Positions 49,962 through 58,823 of a stretch of DNA of 64,000 nt are shown in pieces. The notes beneath the pieces are model-generated. The model was not told the origin of the DNA. It saw nothing but the letters and a program-made list of their open reading frames with translations, and did not search any database. This stretch comes from AC-51 sp963749895. Its GTDB lineage: Bacteria; Actinomycetota; UBA4738; HRBIN12. Each line of letters starts with the position of its first letter. The stretch's first letter is position 1. A program made the translations under genes and the position numbers. Where the stretch lies: contig CAVVOG010000002.1 in the NCBI GenBank assembly GCA_963749895.1, forward strand, positions 106,669 through 170,668. The letters run 5' to 3'.

Positions 49962-51203
49962 TCAGGTCCCGGTCGGGTCGCCCCAGACCGCCCGCGACCT
50001 CGCCGTGTCCACCGGGCCCCGGCCCAGCAGGGGGAACAGCCACGCCTTCGTGAGCGCGGCGACCCCGCCCATCGCCGTCAGCACCACCCCGGTGACGCCG
50101 ACCCCGGCGCCCACGAACCCAGCCCCTCGGAGCGCGAGGAAGACGAGTCCGAGGTTCAGCACCGCCACCTGGATCGGCGCCGCCAGCTCGACCGCCGCGA
50201 GCGACCGTCGGCGTCGGTCGGGGTGGCCCGGGGTCGCCATCGGCAACAGGTACGACCAGGCGCCCAGGAGCACCTGGACGAGCCACCCGCCCACGAAGGC
50301 GACCAGGAATGTCGTGCGGAACGAATCGAACCCCGATGGACCACGGCCGAGCGCGAGCGCGTACAGGACCGACCCGGACACGAACCAGCCGATCCCCGCG
50401 ATCATGTGCCAGGCGGCGACGGGTGGGCGGAACGAGCGTTCGATCCGCAGGGTCGACACGAGCAGCGCGACGACGCCGAGCGCACCCGTCGCGTAGAGGA
50501 CGCCGCCGACCGTCAGCAGCGGGGTCGACCCCAGGTCCCACCCCAGCAGCTGCACGAGGAGCCCGACCACGAACAGCACGAGGACCACCCGCCCTCGCCA
50601 CGGGGCCATCCGCACGCGCAGGACGGTCGGCAACAGGGTGATCAGGGTCCCCACGACGGTGAGCGAGGCGAACCCGAGCACGTTCATCGTCATGTGGCCG
50701 CGTCGCAGGTGCAGGTAGGTCTCCCCCGTCACGAGCCGGGCGCCGATCGTGGTTCCGAGCGTCGCCCCGATCAGCACGAAGAAGAGCGCGGCGGCGTAGA
50801 ACGCGATCGGCAGGGCGTGACGCCGGACGACCGCGCGGCGCCAGGACCGCGCGAGCATCCACGCCAGGAACCCCATCGCGACGGCGACGCAGCCACCGCC
50901 GGCCCCGGTGAGCCACGGGGTCGACGTGGACATCCCGACCGCGACCGCCGCCGCGCCCGTCGTGAGCAGCGCGAACTGCGTCCAGGTCGTCCATGTGGGA
51001 GGGGCAGGCGTGGCGGTGAGCGCGAGCATGAAGTTCTGCATCGCGCCCGAGATCGCCGTGGCGACCGCACCGACGAGGGCCAGGTGGATCGGGAGCCACC
51101 AGCCCAACCGTCGCTCCGGCGGCAGCAGGAGCGCGAGCCCGGCGAGCGTGAGCCAGATGCGCGCCGCGGTCTGATACACCGAGGTGACGGCGCGGGGCTT
51201 CAT
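49962..51203 (-). CDS. Polytopic membrane protein with conserved intramembrane His
   Basis: 413 residues, about 12 helices. WWLPIHLALVGAVATAISGAMQNFMLALTATP, YLHLRRGHMTMNVLGFASLTVVGTLITLLPTVLR and VAAWHMIAGIGWFVSGSVLY each put a His at the membrane face, as in a family of actinobacterial membrane proteins sometimes found near copper nitrite reductase or cytochrome genes. Possibly a haem- or copper-binding electron carrier; unproven. ATG 51203 follows TAGACT at 9 nt, leaderless. It is upstream of the MttB pair on the same strand, with 98 nt between. Confidence 0.6.
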   Translation of the reverse strand: MKPRAVTSVYQTAARIWLTLAGLALLLPPERRLGWWLPIHLALVGAVATAISGAMQNFMLALTATPAPPTWTTWTQFALLTTGAAAVAVGMSTSTPWLTGAGGGCVAVAMGFLAWMLARSWRRAVVRRHALPIAFYAAALFFVLIGATLGTTIGARLVTGETYLHLRRGHMTMNVLGFASLTVVGTLITLLPTVLRVRMAPWRGRVVLVLFVVGLLVQLLGWDLGSTPLLTVGGVLYATGALGVVALLVSTLRIERSFRPPVAAWHMIAGIGWFVSGSVLYALALGRGPSGFDSFRTTFLVAFVGGWLVQVLLGAWSYLLPMATPGHPDRRRRSLAAVELAAPIQVAVLNLGLVFLALRGAGFVGAGVGVTGVVLTAMGGVAALTKAWLFPLLGRGPVDTARSRAVWGDPTGT

Positions 51204-51212
51204 CGGCTCCGA

Positions 51213-51218
51213 AGTCTA
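51213..51218 (-). promoter_or_regulatory. -10 box of the membrane-protein gene
   Basis: TAGACT on the minus strand, 9 nt before ATG 51203. Confidence 0.5.
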
Positions 51219-51240
51219 GGCGCGAAGCGGTGACTCCATC

Positions 51241-51297
51241 ACGAGACGTTCCGGTCACCAGACCGCGCGTCAGGAACGTTCTGTCTCGTCATGAGAC
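51241..51297. promoter_or_regulatory. Possible Lrp operator region
   Basis: Inverted elements ACGAGAC-GTTCC (51241-51252) and GGAAC-5 nt-GTCTCGT (51273-51289), plus GTCTC-5 nt-GAGAC (51283-51297), lie in the gap between the membrane-protein gene and the Lrp gene (start 51375). Confidence 0.4.
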
Positions 51298-51374
51298 CAT
51301 CTTGTCGACGCAACGTTGACGACTCCCCCCTTTCGAGCGTCCACTATCGGGAGCGAAGGAGAGAGGGAGCCCGA

Positions 51375-51869
51375 GTGAAGCTCGACGCGCTCGACCGCGC
51401 GATCCTCGACGTCCTCCAGGAGGACGGACGGATCTCGGTCCAGCGGCTCGCCGACCAGGTCGGGCTGTCGCGCCCCGCCGCGTACGCGCGTGTGCGGAAG
51501 CTCGAGTCCTCCGGCGTGATCGCCCGCTATGCCGCCGTCGTCGACCCGCAGGCCGCCGGGTTCGATCTGCTGTGCTTCATCGGGGTACGCGTCGCGGTCC
51601 ATTCTCACGACGTCGTCGAGCGGACCCGTGAGGCGCTCGCGGCCCTGCCTCAGGTCCTCGAGTGCCACCACGTCACCGGCCAGTTCGACTACCTGCTGAA
51701 GGTGGCTCTGCGCAACCGGACCGAGCTCGAGCGGTTCATCGTCGAGCGCCTCACGGCCGTGCCAGGGATCGAGCGCATCAACACCTCGCTCGTCCTGCAC
51801 GTGGCGAAATCGACGACCGCGTTCCCGATCGACGATGACCATGGTTCCCCTCAGGAGGGCCAACGATGA
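51375..51869 (+). CDS. Lrp/AsnC-family regulator
   Basis: 164 residues. N-terminal helix-turn-helix (KLDALDRAILDVLQEDGRISVQRLADQVGLSRPAAYARVRKLESSGVI) and C-terminal RAM amino-acid-binding domain (LPQVLECHHVTGQFDYLLKVALRNRTELERFIVERLTAVPGIERINTSLVL). Lrp proteins of this kind often activate adjacent amino-acid catabolic genes. The stop overlaps the start of the next gene, a Cys/Met PLP enzyme (ATGA), like the mdeR-mdeA pair of pseudomonads. GTG 51375 follows GAAGGAGAGAGGGAG. Confidence 0.9.
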   Translation: MKLDALDRAILDVLQEDGRISVQRLADQVGLSRPAAYARVRKLESSGVIARYAAVVDPQAAGFDLLCFIGVRVAVHSHDVVERTREALAALPQVLECHHVTGQFDYLLKVALRNRTELERFIVERLTAVPGIERINTSLVLHVAKSTTAFPIDDDHGSPQEGQR

Positions 51870-53278
51870 GCGCCACGATCCACGACGACCCCCGTTCGAC
51901 CCAGCTCAGCGACGGCGTGCGGCGACGCATCGCGGAAGGGGCCCGGATGCAGGACGCGCTCGCCGCCCGCAAGGCGGAGATGCGCGCGATGCGGTTCGAT
52001 ACGATCGCGACCCACGGCCTGTTCGGCTTGGAGGAGTGCCTGGCGGCCCAGGGCAGCCTCAACGAGCCGCTCGTGCTGTCGCCGGCGCAGGCGTTCGAGG
52101 ATGCGGACCACATGGAGGCGGCCCTCGGGTACCTGATGCCCTCGTGGACGTACTCGCGGATCGCCAACCCGACGCTCGGGGCTCTCGAGGGCACGCTGGC
52201 GCTGCTCGAGACCTACGGCTCCGACGTGGACGCGACCACCGTCCTCACCGCGTCGGGGATGGCCGCGATCCACATGGCGACCAACCCGTTCCTCGCGGAC
52301 GACCCGTCGCTCCCTCCGGCGAACATCGTCGCGTCGGCGCGCTGCTACGGGGGCACCTTCATGCTCTTCTCGGCCCGATACGCGGCCGAGCGCGGGATCG
52401 ACGTCCGGTGGATCGCCGACCCGCGCGACCTGGCCGCATGGGCGGACGCGATCGACGACGGAACCCGGTTGGTGTACGGAGAGACCCCGTCGAACCCTTC
52501 GCTCGCCATGGTGGACGTGCCGGCGCTCGCCGAGCTCGCCCACGCGCACGGCGTACCGCTGATCGTGGACCCGACCGTCGCCACCCCCGCACTGCTGCGT
52601 CCGCTCACGATGGGCGCCGACGTGGTCGTCCAGTCGCTGAGCAAGGCGATCGGCGGGAGCGGCCTGTCGATCGGCGGCGCGGTGGTCGCCCGCCGGAGCC
52701 TCCCGAGCCCGGTCGGGCCCGACGAGCTCCGCGAGGACTTCGCGACCTACGTGAAGCTCTTGCCTTTCCGCGATCACGGGCCGGCGATGTCACCGTTCAA
52801 CGCCGCGATGATCTCGACCGACCTCCGCACGCTCCGCGGACGCATCGATCGATGGAGCCACGGCGCCGAGCGCGTGGCCGCGTACCTCGAGGCGCATCCC
52901 CGGATCGAGGCGGTCCACTACCCGGGCCTCGCGACGCACCCGGACCACGACCTCGCCAAGCGCGATCTCTGGCTCGCCGACGGTGACGACGACGGGATCC
53001 CCGTGAACCGGTACGGCTCGTTGCTCGCGTTCGACGTCGCCGGAGGGGCCTCGGCGGCTCGGCGGGCCTTCGATGGTCTCCGGCTGATCCGCCGAGCGAC
53101 CGACCTGGGTCGGGTCAAGAGCATCGCCACGATCCCGGCGATCTCGACGCACCAGCAGCAGGGTGAACAGGGAAGAGCGCTCGCCCGGATCCCCGACAAC
53201 CAGATCCGGCTCTCGGTCGGTGGCGAGGATCCGGCCGACGTGATCGCCGACCTCGAGCGGGCACTCGAGCGGACCTAG
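51866..53278 (+). CDS. Cys/Met-metabolism PLP enzyme (methionine gamma-lyase/cystathionine gamma-synthase-like)
   Basis: 470 residues. PLP-fold signatures: SWTYSRIANPTLGALEGTLALLE, TTVLTASGMAAIHMATNPF, RLVYGETPSNPSLAMVDVPALAELAH, VQSLSKAIGGSGLSIGG with the PLP Lys, and the C-terminal SIATIPAISTHQQQG. It is longer than the usual 400 residues, with an N-terminal extension of about 70 residues and a loop LAKRDLWLADGDDDGIP. Co-translated with an Lrp regulator, it more likely degrades methionine or cysteine than makes cystathionine. No transsulfuration partner genes are nearby. Confidence 0.87.
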   Translation: MSATIHDDPRSTQLSDGVRRRIAEGARMQDALAARKAEMRAMRFDTIATHGLFGLEECLAAQGSLNEPLVLSPAQAFEDADHMEAALGYLMPSWTYSRIANPTLGALEGTLALLETYGSDVDATTVLTASGMAAIHMATNPFLADDPSLPPANIVASARCYGGTFMLFSARYAAERGIDVRWIADPRDLAAWADAIDDGTRLVYGETPSNPSLAMVDVPALAELAHAHGVPLIVDPTVATPALLRPLTMGADVVVQSLSKAIGGSGLSIGGAVVARRSLPSPVGPDELREDFATYVKLLPFRDHGPAMSPFNAAMISTDLRTLRGRIDRWSHGAERVAAYLEAHPRIEAVHYPGLATHPDHDLAKRDLWLADGDDDGIPVNRYGSLLAFDVAGGASAARRAFDGLRLIRRATDLGRVKSIATIPAISTHQQQGEQGRALARIPDNQIRLSVGGEDPADVIADLERALERT

Positions 53279-53349
53279 GTCAGGCATCCCCGAGCAGGAC
53301 GTGCGCATGGTTGGTCAGGAAGGTCCACGTAGGCGGACCGGGGGGGCGC

Positions 53350-53995
53350 TCATGGGCCCCACCACGCCTCGACGATCGCCGCGTAGAGAGGGATCCCCGC
53401 GATCAGATTGAAGGGGAACGTCACCCCGAGCGCCAGGGTGAAGTAGCGGCTCGGTCGCGCCTCCGGGATCGCCGAGCGGACCACCGCCGGAACGACGATG
53501 TACGAAGCGCTCGCTGCGAGCACCGCGAGCATCGTCGCGTTCCCCGGGGTCGTGCCGATCACGCGGGCGACCGAGATCGCGAGCAGGGCGTTCACGACGG
53601 GCGCCAGTCATCACACCGCTGACCGCGTCACCGCGATCGGCGAGGAACCGCGTGGCAGCGATGAAGGTGACGGCGCTGACGGACCCGTAGGTCGCAGCGA
53701 TCGCGGCAGCATCCAGCGGAGGGACCCGGCGCCGGAGCACGAGGAAGGACCACGAGGGGATCGCGATCGCGAGCCCGATGGCGGAGACCACGAGGGCGAA
53801 ACCCTCGGCGTCGAGTCCACCATCGGCGAGCGCGAGACCCCCTTTGAAGCCGATCGCCATCAGCAGGTACAGCGACAAGAACCGCGTCACCGGCGCCGGG
53901 ATCTCGAGGTTCGACCTCACCGCCCCCGCGACGAGCCCCAGTGCGAAGAACAACACGGCGGGCTCGAGCAGGTTGGACAGCAACGAGCCGTTCAC
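53350..53995 (-). pseudogene. SbtA-family (sodium-bicarbonate symporter-like) transporter, internally deleted
   Basis: N-terminal half (EPAVLFFALGLVAGAVRSNLEIPAPVTRFLSLYLLMAIGFKGG, TYGSVSAVTFIAATRFLAD) and C-terminal end (VVNALLAISVARVIGTTPGNATMLAVLAASASYIVVPAVVRSAIPEARPSRYFTLALGVTFPFNLIAGIPLY) are clear, but the join at about 53595-53605 changes frame and skips roughly 100 residues of the usual 320 or more, including the middle helices. So the gene is inactivated by deletion. GTG start at 53995. It overlaps no neighbour and converges with the PLP-enzyme gene. Confidence 0.8.
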
Positions 53996-54053
53996 TGGCG
54001 ATCAGTTACCCGGTCCACGGGTCCTCAAGATATCCGGCTCTCGATCCGCCTGT

Positions 54054-56912
54054 TCATCGTCGTTCGTCCCCTTGAGGTATCCCCCAGGAACGGGACCCGC
54101 CGTCTCGAGCCCCCCGGCGGGCGCGGATCCACTTCTCGAGCGCCACCACGGGGATCACGCTGGCGCCGACCACGATCGCGAGTCCGAGCTGGCCCACGGT
54201 GATCGGGGCCGTGTCGAAGACCGCCTGCATGAACGGGGCGTAGATGAACCCGAGCTGGAGCACGACGACCGCACCGATCCCGAGGAAGACCACCCGGTTC
54301 GAGAACAGACCCACGTCGTGAGCCGAGCCACGGAGCGACCGACTCTGGAGCAGGTAGAAGACCTGGAACGCGATCACGGTCGTCACGGCCATCGTCTGCG
54401 CGTCGGCGATCGCGGTGGCGTGCGAGACCCCGGCCGTGAGCTGCGTGCGGTACTCCCACCAGGACAGGGCGATCGCGCCGGCGGCCATCAGCACCGCCAC
54501 CAGCGCCGTGCGCCCGACGACGAACGGCGACAGCGGGGAGGCGCCGGGCTCGCGGGGCGGACGGCCCATCACGTCGGGCTCGGCCACCTCGAAGGCGAGC
54601 GGCACCGCCAAGGCCACCGAGGCGACGAGGTTGATCCACAGCAGCTGGGTGGGGAGCACGGGGAGCAGCAGCTCACCGGTCACCGAGTCGAAGGGGAAGA
54701 ACGCCACCGCGAACGTGAGGATCAGCGCCAAGCCGAGGTTCGTGGGCAGCACGAACGCGAGCGCCTTCACGAGGTTGTCGTAGACGCGGCGCCCCTCCTC
54801 GACCGCTGCTCGGATCGTCGCGAAGTTGTCGTCGACCAGCACCACGTCGGCGGCGCTCTTCGTCACGGAGGTGCCCGTGATCCCCATCGCGACGCCGATG
54901 TCGGCCTGCTTGAGGGCCGGGGCGTCGTTCGTGCCGTCCCCGGTCATCGCGGCCACCTCGCCGCGGCGCTGCAGCGCCTGGACCAGCCGGAGCTTGTGCT
55001 CGGGCGCGACGCGGGCGAACACGTCGGTCGACACCACGACCCGGTCGAGCTCGGCGTCGTCCATCGCGCCCATCTGCGCACCGGTCACCGCCTCGCCGCG
55101 CAACCCGAGCTGCCTGCCGATCGCGGCCGCCGTGGTCCGGTGGTCGCCCGTGATCATGGCGACGCGGATCCCCGCGTCGTGGCAGGCGGCCACCGCATCG
55201 ATGGCCTCCTGGCGGGGAGGGTCGATCATCGCGACGAGTCCCTCGAGCTGCAGGCCGCGGAGATCGTCGACGGTCAGCTCGGCGTCGTCGAGGGACCAGG
55301 GCCGGGAGGCCACGCCCAGGACCCGGAGCCCCTCGGCCGCCAGGCGTTCGACCTCGGCCTCGTAGGCGCCGCGGTCCAGCGCCTCACCGCCGACCCATCC
55401 ATGCGCCATCGCGACGACGACCTCGGGCGCCCCCTTCACGATCAGCCGAGGCCCGTCCACGTCGGACACGACGACGGCCATCGCCTGTAGGTCGGGGTCG
55501 AACGGGATCTCGTGGATGCGGGGAGCGCTCTCAGCCGCGTCGGCAGCGGCGAACCCCGCCTTGGCCGCGGCGACGAGCAGGGCCCCCTCGGTCGGATCGC
55601 CGTCGACCGTCCACCGCCCGTCTCGGTGGGCGAGTGACGCGTCGTTGCACAAGATCGAGTCGCGCAGCAGCATCGTCGGGCGCTCCCCGAGCGCCCCGGC
55701 GGGGTTGCCGGAGGGGGTCGTGAACGCTCCTGCGGGCTCGTACCCGACCCCGTGGACGACGATCTCGCCATCCGGGGTGACGAGCCGGCGAACGGTCATC
55801 TCGTTCTTCGTCAGCGTCCCGGTCTTGTCCGAGCAGATCACCGTCGTGCTGCCGAGCGTCTCGATCGCCGGCAGGCTCCGGACGATCGCGCGGCGGGCGG
55901 CCATCCGGCGCACACCGATCGCCAGACCGATCGTGACGATCGCCGGCAGGCCCTCGGGGATCGCGCCCACCGCGAGCGATATCGCGAACACGGCGGAGTC
56001 GGTGAGGGCCTCGCCGACCGGCGTCCCGCGACCGGTCGCGCGCAGCGTCCCGACCGCCAGCATCACCGCGGACAGGACGAGCACGCCGATCGTCAGGGCC
56101 TTGCCGATCTTCGCGAGACCGCGGGTGAGCGGGGTGTCGAGCTCGACGACCTCGTCGAGCATCGCCGACATCCGACCGAGCTCCGAGGTCGCGCCCGTCG
56201 CTACGACGACGCCGGTGGCCGAGCCCGAGGTGACGAGCGTTCCCCCGAACACCATCGAGGTGCGGTCGCCGAGCACGGCGTCCTCGGCCACCTCGGCCAC
56301 GGTCTTGACCGCGGGGACCGATTCGCCGGTGAGGGCGGCCTCGTCGACCTGCAGCGCCGCGGCGGCCAGCAGCCTCACGTCCGCCGGGCCCATGTCGCCG
56401 GCGGCCAGTCGGACGACGTCGCCCGGGACCAGCTCCGCCACGTCGACGCGCGCCGGGATACCGTCGCGCAGGACGGTCGCGGACTCGGGCACCATCTCGG
56501 CGAGCGCCTCGATCTCGCGGCCCGCCCGGAACTCCTGCACGAACCCGACGATCGTGTTCAGCACGACGACCGCGGCCACGACGAGGCCGTCGTCGACCTT
56601 GCCGAGCGCGATCGCGAGCGCGGCCGCGCCGATCAGCACCCAGATCAGCGGTTCGTCGATCTGCTTCCACATGACCTGCATCGCCGTGCCGCGGCGACGG
56701 CGCTCGAGCGCGTTGGGACCGTGCTCGTCGAGACGGCGGGCGGCCTCAGCGGCCGACAACCCCCCGGGTCCGCTGGCCAGGCGCTCCAGCACCTCCTGGG
56801 GAGGCTGGGCGTGCCAGACGGATGGGCCGACTCCGGTCGGCGCGTCATCGATCGTGGTCAACGTGGTCACGGGGCTCCTCGTCATCGGTGTCCGACCCAT
56901 CGTGGGCGCCAC
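54054..56912 (-). CDS. P2-type cation-transporting ATPase
   Basis: 952 residues. Actuator loop with ALTGESVPAVK (TGES 195-198); membrane helix 4 motif IPEGLPA; phosphorylation site CSDKTGTLTKNEMT (Asp362); nucleotide domain with KGAPEVV and DPPRQEA; hinge MTGDGTNDAPALKQADIGVAMG; C-terminal helices M7-M10. The absence of heavy-metal-binding domains and of the CPC motif and the PEGLP helix argue for a calcium- or manganese-type pump (PMR1/MgtA region) rather than copper or zinc. GTG 56912 is used; ATG 56900 or 56885 are possible. A TATCGT box lies at 56941-56946 with the repeated 18-nt element just above it; the PucR gene is 43 nt upstream. Confidence 0.9.
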   Translation of the reverse strand: MAPTMGRTPMTRSPVTTLTTIDDAPTGVGPSVWHAQPPQEVLERLASGPGGLSAAEAARRLDEHGPNALERRRRGTAMQVMWKQIDEPLIWVLIGAAALAIALGKVDDGLVVAAVVVLNTIVGFVQEFRAGREIEALAEMVPESATVLRDGIPARVDVAELVPGDVVRLAAGDMGPADVRLLAAAALQVDEAALTGESVPAVKTVAEVAEDAVLGDRTSMVFGGTLVTSGSATGVVVATGATSELGRMSAMLDEVVELDTPLTRGLAKIGKALTIGVLVLSAVMLAVGTLRATGRGTPVGEALTDSAVFAISLAVGAIPEGLPAIVTIGLAIGVRRMAARRAIVRSLPAIETLGSTTVICSDKTGTLTKNEMTVRRLVTPDGEIVVHGVGYEPAGAFTTPSGNPAGALGERPTMLLRDSILCNDASLAHRDGRWTVDGDPTEGALLVAAAKAGFAAADAAESAPRIHEIPFDPDLQAMAVVVSDVDGPRLIVKGAPEVVVAMAHGWVGGEALDRGAYEAEVERLAAEGLRVLGVASRPWSLDDAELTVDDLRGLQLEGLVAMIDPPRQEAIDAVAACHDAGIRVAMITGDHRTTAAAIGRQLGLRGEAVTGAQMGAMDDAELDRVVVSTDVFARVAPEHKLRLVQALQRRGEVAAMTGDGTNDAPALKQADIGVAMGITGTSVTKSAADVVLVDDNFATIRAAVEEGRRVYDNLVKALAFVLPTNLGLALILTFAVAFFPFDSVTGELLLPVLPTQLLWINLVASVALAVPLAFEVAEPDVMGRPPREPGASPLSPFVVGRTALVAVLMAAGAIALSWWEYRTQLTAGVSHATAIADAQTMAVTTVIAFQVFYLLQSRSLRGSAHDVGLFSNRVVFLGIGAVVVLQLGFIYAPFMQAVFDTAPITVGQLGLAIVVGASVIPVVALEKWIRARRGARDGGSRSWGIPQGDERR

Positions 56913-56954
56913 GACGCCCCATGGCGCAGCGCAGGAACGGACGATAGCGGAGGC

Positions 56955-58157
56955 TCAGGGTTTCCGGGACCCGGAAAGGAGTCGTCGGCCTCGCACGGCG
57001 AGCTCGAGCACGAACCGGTCCTCGGGGTCGGTGAGGTCTCGCCCCGTGAGCTTGCGGATCGTCGCGATCCGGTACGTGACCGCCCGCGGCGTCAGGAACA
57101 GGCGCCGAGCCGTGGCCGTGATGTTCCCGGACTCCGCGACGTAGGCCTCGATCGTGTCCAGGAGTGGACCGTCGCCCCCGCGTGCGCCTGCGAGACCGCC
57201 CAACACGTCGTCGACGACCTCTCCCAGAGCGTGTGGGTCGCGGGCGAGCAGGTGGAACGGGCGGAGATCCTCGTACCGGAGCACCGTCGACTCGACGCCG
57301 AGTCGGTCGCCGAGCACCAACGTGTCCACCGCCCGACGGTAGGAGCGCGCCGGCCCGGTGGGGCCGGACTCGGCGGTCCCCGCGGCCACCCGCCAGGAGC
57401 GCTCGGCGACCTCCTCGAGGAACGACCCGAGCCGCTCGGGTGCGTCCGTGGCGGAGGCCGGGAACATGCACACGAGCAGCCCGTCCTTCGTCGCCACCAC
57501 CACGTCCTGACGACCGAACCGCGAGAAGACCTGCGACTCCACCCAGCCGTGGACCGGTCCGGCATCGTGGAGCGGCCGCCCGGCGCGGGCCACGACGACC
57601 AGATGACCGCCGGCGAGGTCGACCCCGAAGGTCGTGGCGGCCTCGGCGAGACGCTCGACGTCGGCCGTGCCGGACAGCAGGTCGTCGACGAATTCGCGGC
57701 GCGCCGCCTCCTCGCGGCGGATCCGTTGCCGCTGCTGCTCCACGTAGCCGCGGGACATCGCGGCGACGGCGTCGTCGGCGGCGCGCAGCACGAGCTCACC
57801 CATCTGCGCGAGGGCGGGGACGGAGGCATCCTGGCCCGCGGCCGCCAGCCGCCACAGCCGCCACGCCGTGCTCAGGTAGAGATCGATCGCCGCCGGCAGG
57901 GGGATCTGCTCGCTGGCCGCCCATTCACCGGCGGCATGGAACCGATCGAGCTCGCGTCGCGTCGGCTCGCGGCCGGCCCCAGCGGCACGCAGGACCGCCC
58001 GCGGGAACTCCCCTAGGAGGCCGGCGTCGATCCCGGCGTCGGCGGCAGCCTCTCCGACGATCCGATCCACCTCGGCGTCGTCGACCTCGGCCAGGCGGGA
58101 GAGCCTGCCGGCGATCGTGGGATCGAGCCGTTCCTTCGCCTCCTTCGACCGTGGCAT
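56955..58157 (-). CDS. PucR/CdaR-type transcriptional regulator
   Basis: 400 residues. N-terminal helical domain, middle GGDEF-like/CdaR region (GVDLAGGHLVVVARAGRPL, DVVVATKDGLLVCMFP, WRVAAGTAESGPTGPARSYRRAVDTLVLG) and C-terminal helix-turn-helix (LLDTIEAYVAESGNITATARRLFLTPRAVTYRIATIRKLTGRDL) typical of the PucR/CdaR family, which usually responds to a small acid or purine. It is upstream of and co-oriented with the cation ATPase and shares an 18-nt element with it. The C-terminal codons GSRKP overlap the second copy of this element. ATG 58157; no ribosome binding site seen. Confidence 0.85.
   Translation of the reverse strand: MPRSKEAKERLDPTIAGRLSRLAEVDDAEVDRIVGEAAADAGIDAGLLGEFPRAVLRAAGAGREPTRRELDRFHAAGEWAASEQIPLPAAIDLYLSTAWRLWRLAAAGQDASVPALAQMGELVLRAADDAVAAMSRGYVEQQRQRIRREEAARREFVDDLLSGTADVERLAEAATTFGVDLAGGHLVVVARAGRPLHDAGPVHGWVESQVFSRFGRQDVVVATKDGLLVCMFPASATDAPERLGSFLEEVAERSWRVAAGTAESGPTGPARSYRRAVDTLVLGDRLGVESTVLRYEDLRPFHLLARDPHALGEVVDDVLGGLAGARGGDGPLLDTIEAYVAESGNITATARRLFLTPRAVTYRIATIRKLTGRDLTDPEDRFVLELAVRGRRLLSGSRKP
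56963..56980. repeat. 18-nt palindromic element, copy before the ATPase
   Basis: TCCGGGACCCGGAAAGGA, with TTTCCGGG-A-CCCGGAAA palindrome around it (56961-56977). It ends 51 nt above the ATPase GTG and 17 nt above its TATCGT box, at the -35 position. Confidence 0.7.
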
Positions 58158-58203
58158 GCGCCCAGTGTGCCGCACCAGCGGGCGAACGACCCTGTCCCCG
58201 ATG

Positions 58204-58221
58204 TCCGGGTCCCGGAAAGGA
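58204..58221. repeat. 18-nt palindromic element, copy before the PucR gene
   Basis: TCCGGGTCCCGGAAAGGA differs at one base from the copy at 56963 and lies 47 nt above the PucR start, in the same orientation relative to the gene. Confidence 0.7.
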
Positions 58222-58323
58222 CCGGCCTGGCGACTCGTCCGGCTTCACCCGTGGAGGGAGCGTCGCCGGCAGGCGAGCCTTGGAGGCGTACACGACCGGC
58301 AACCCGATCCGAAGGAGGAACCG

Positions 58324-58806
58324 ATGCCGACCGCGACCCGACCACGTCTCGACCTGACGGAGGACCGGATCCCACTCACCCCGATCGGCCGAGCCCGGCT
58401 CGAGGCCCGTCTGGAGCGGCTCGAGAGCGAGGTCCTGCCGGAGATCCGTGACGCCCTGCAGGTCCGACGCGAGGACCCGACGATCCGCGAGGAGTTCGCG
58501 CGCGCGATCGAGGAGATCGAGCGACTCGGCTCCGCGCTGCGCAGGGCGGTGATCACCGACCAACTGCCCGACGACCCGAAGGTCGTGGAGCTGGGCGACC
58601 TGGTCACGGTCCGGTTCGGCGACGGGACGACCGACAGCCTCCTGATCGTGCATCCCATCGAGGCGCCGCTCGACGACGTCCGCGTCTCGTTCACGTCGCC
58701 CTTCGCCCGTGCGCTGCTGGGGACGACGGTCGGCGATCGCATCGAGTTCGAACGCCCCGACGGAACCGTCCAGGGCGCCACGATCACGCGGGCCGTCCGC
58801 GTCTGA
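58324..58806 (+). CDS. GreA/GreB-family transcription factor-like protein
   Basis: 160 residues. An N-terminal coiled coil (IGRARLEARLERLESEVLPEIRDALQVRREDPTIREEFARAIEEIERLGSAL) and a C-terminal FKBP-like domain (VVELGDLVTVRFGDGTTDSLLIVHPIEAPLDDVRVSFTSPFARALLGTTVGDRIEFERPDG), the GreA layout. The tip residues of the coil do not show the clear acidic pair Asp-x2-Glu of cleavage factors, so it may be a Rnk/GreA-like regulator. ATG 58324 follows AAGGAGGAACC. A zinc-ribbon gene starts 17 nt after the stop. Confidence 0.82.
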   Translation: MPTATRPRLDLTEDRIPLTPIGRARLEARLERLESEVLPEIRDALQVRREDPTIREEFARAIEEIERLGSALRRAVITDQLPDDPKVVELGDLVTVRFGDGTTDSLLIVHPIEAPLDDVRVSFTSPFARALLGTTVGDRIEFERPDGTVQGATITRAVRV

Positions 58807-58823
58807 CCGGAAGGGGATCCCTC

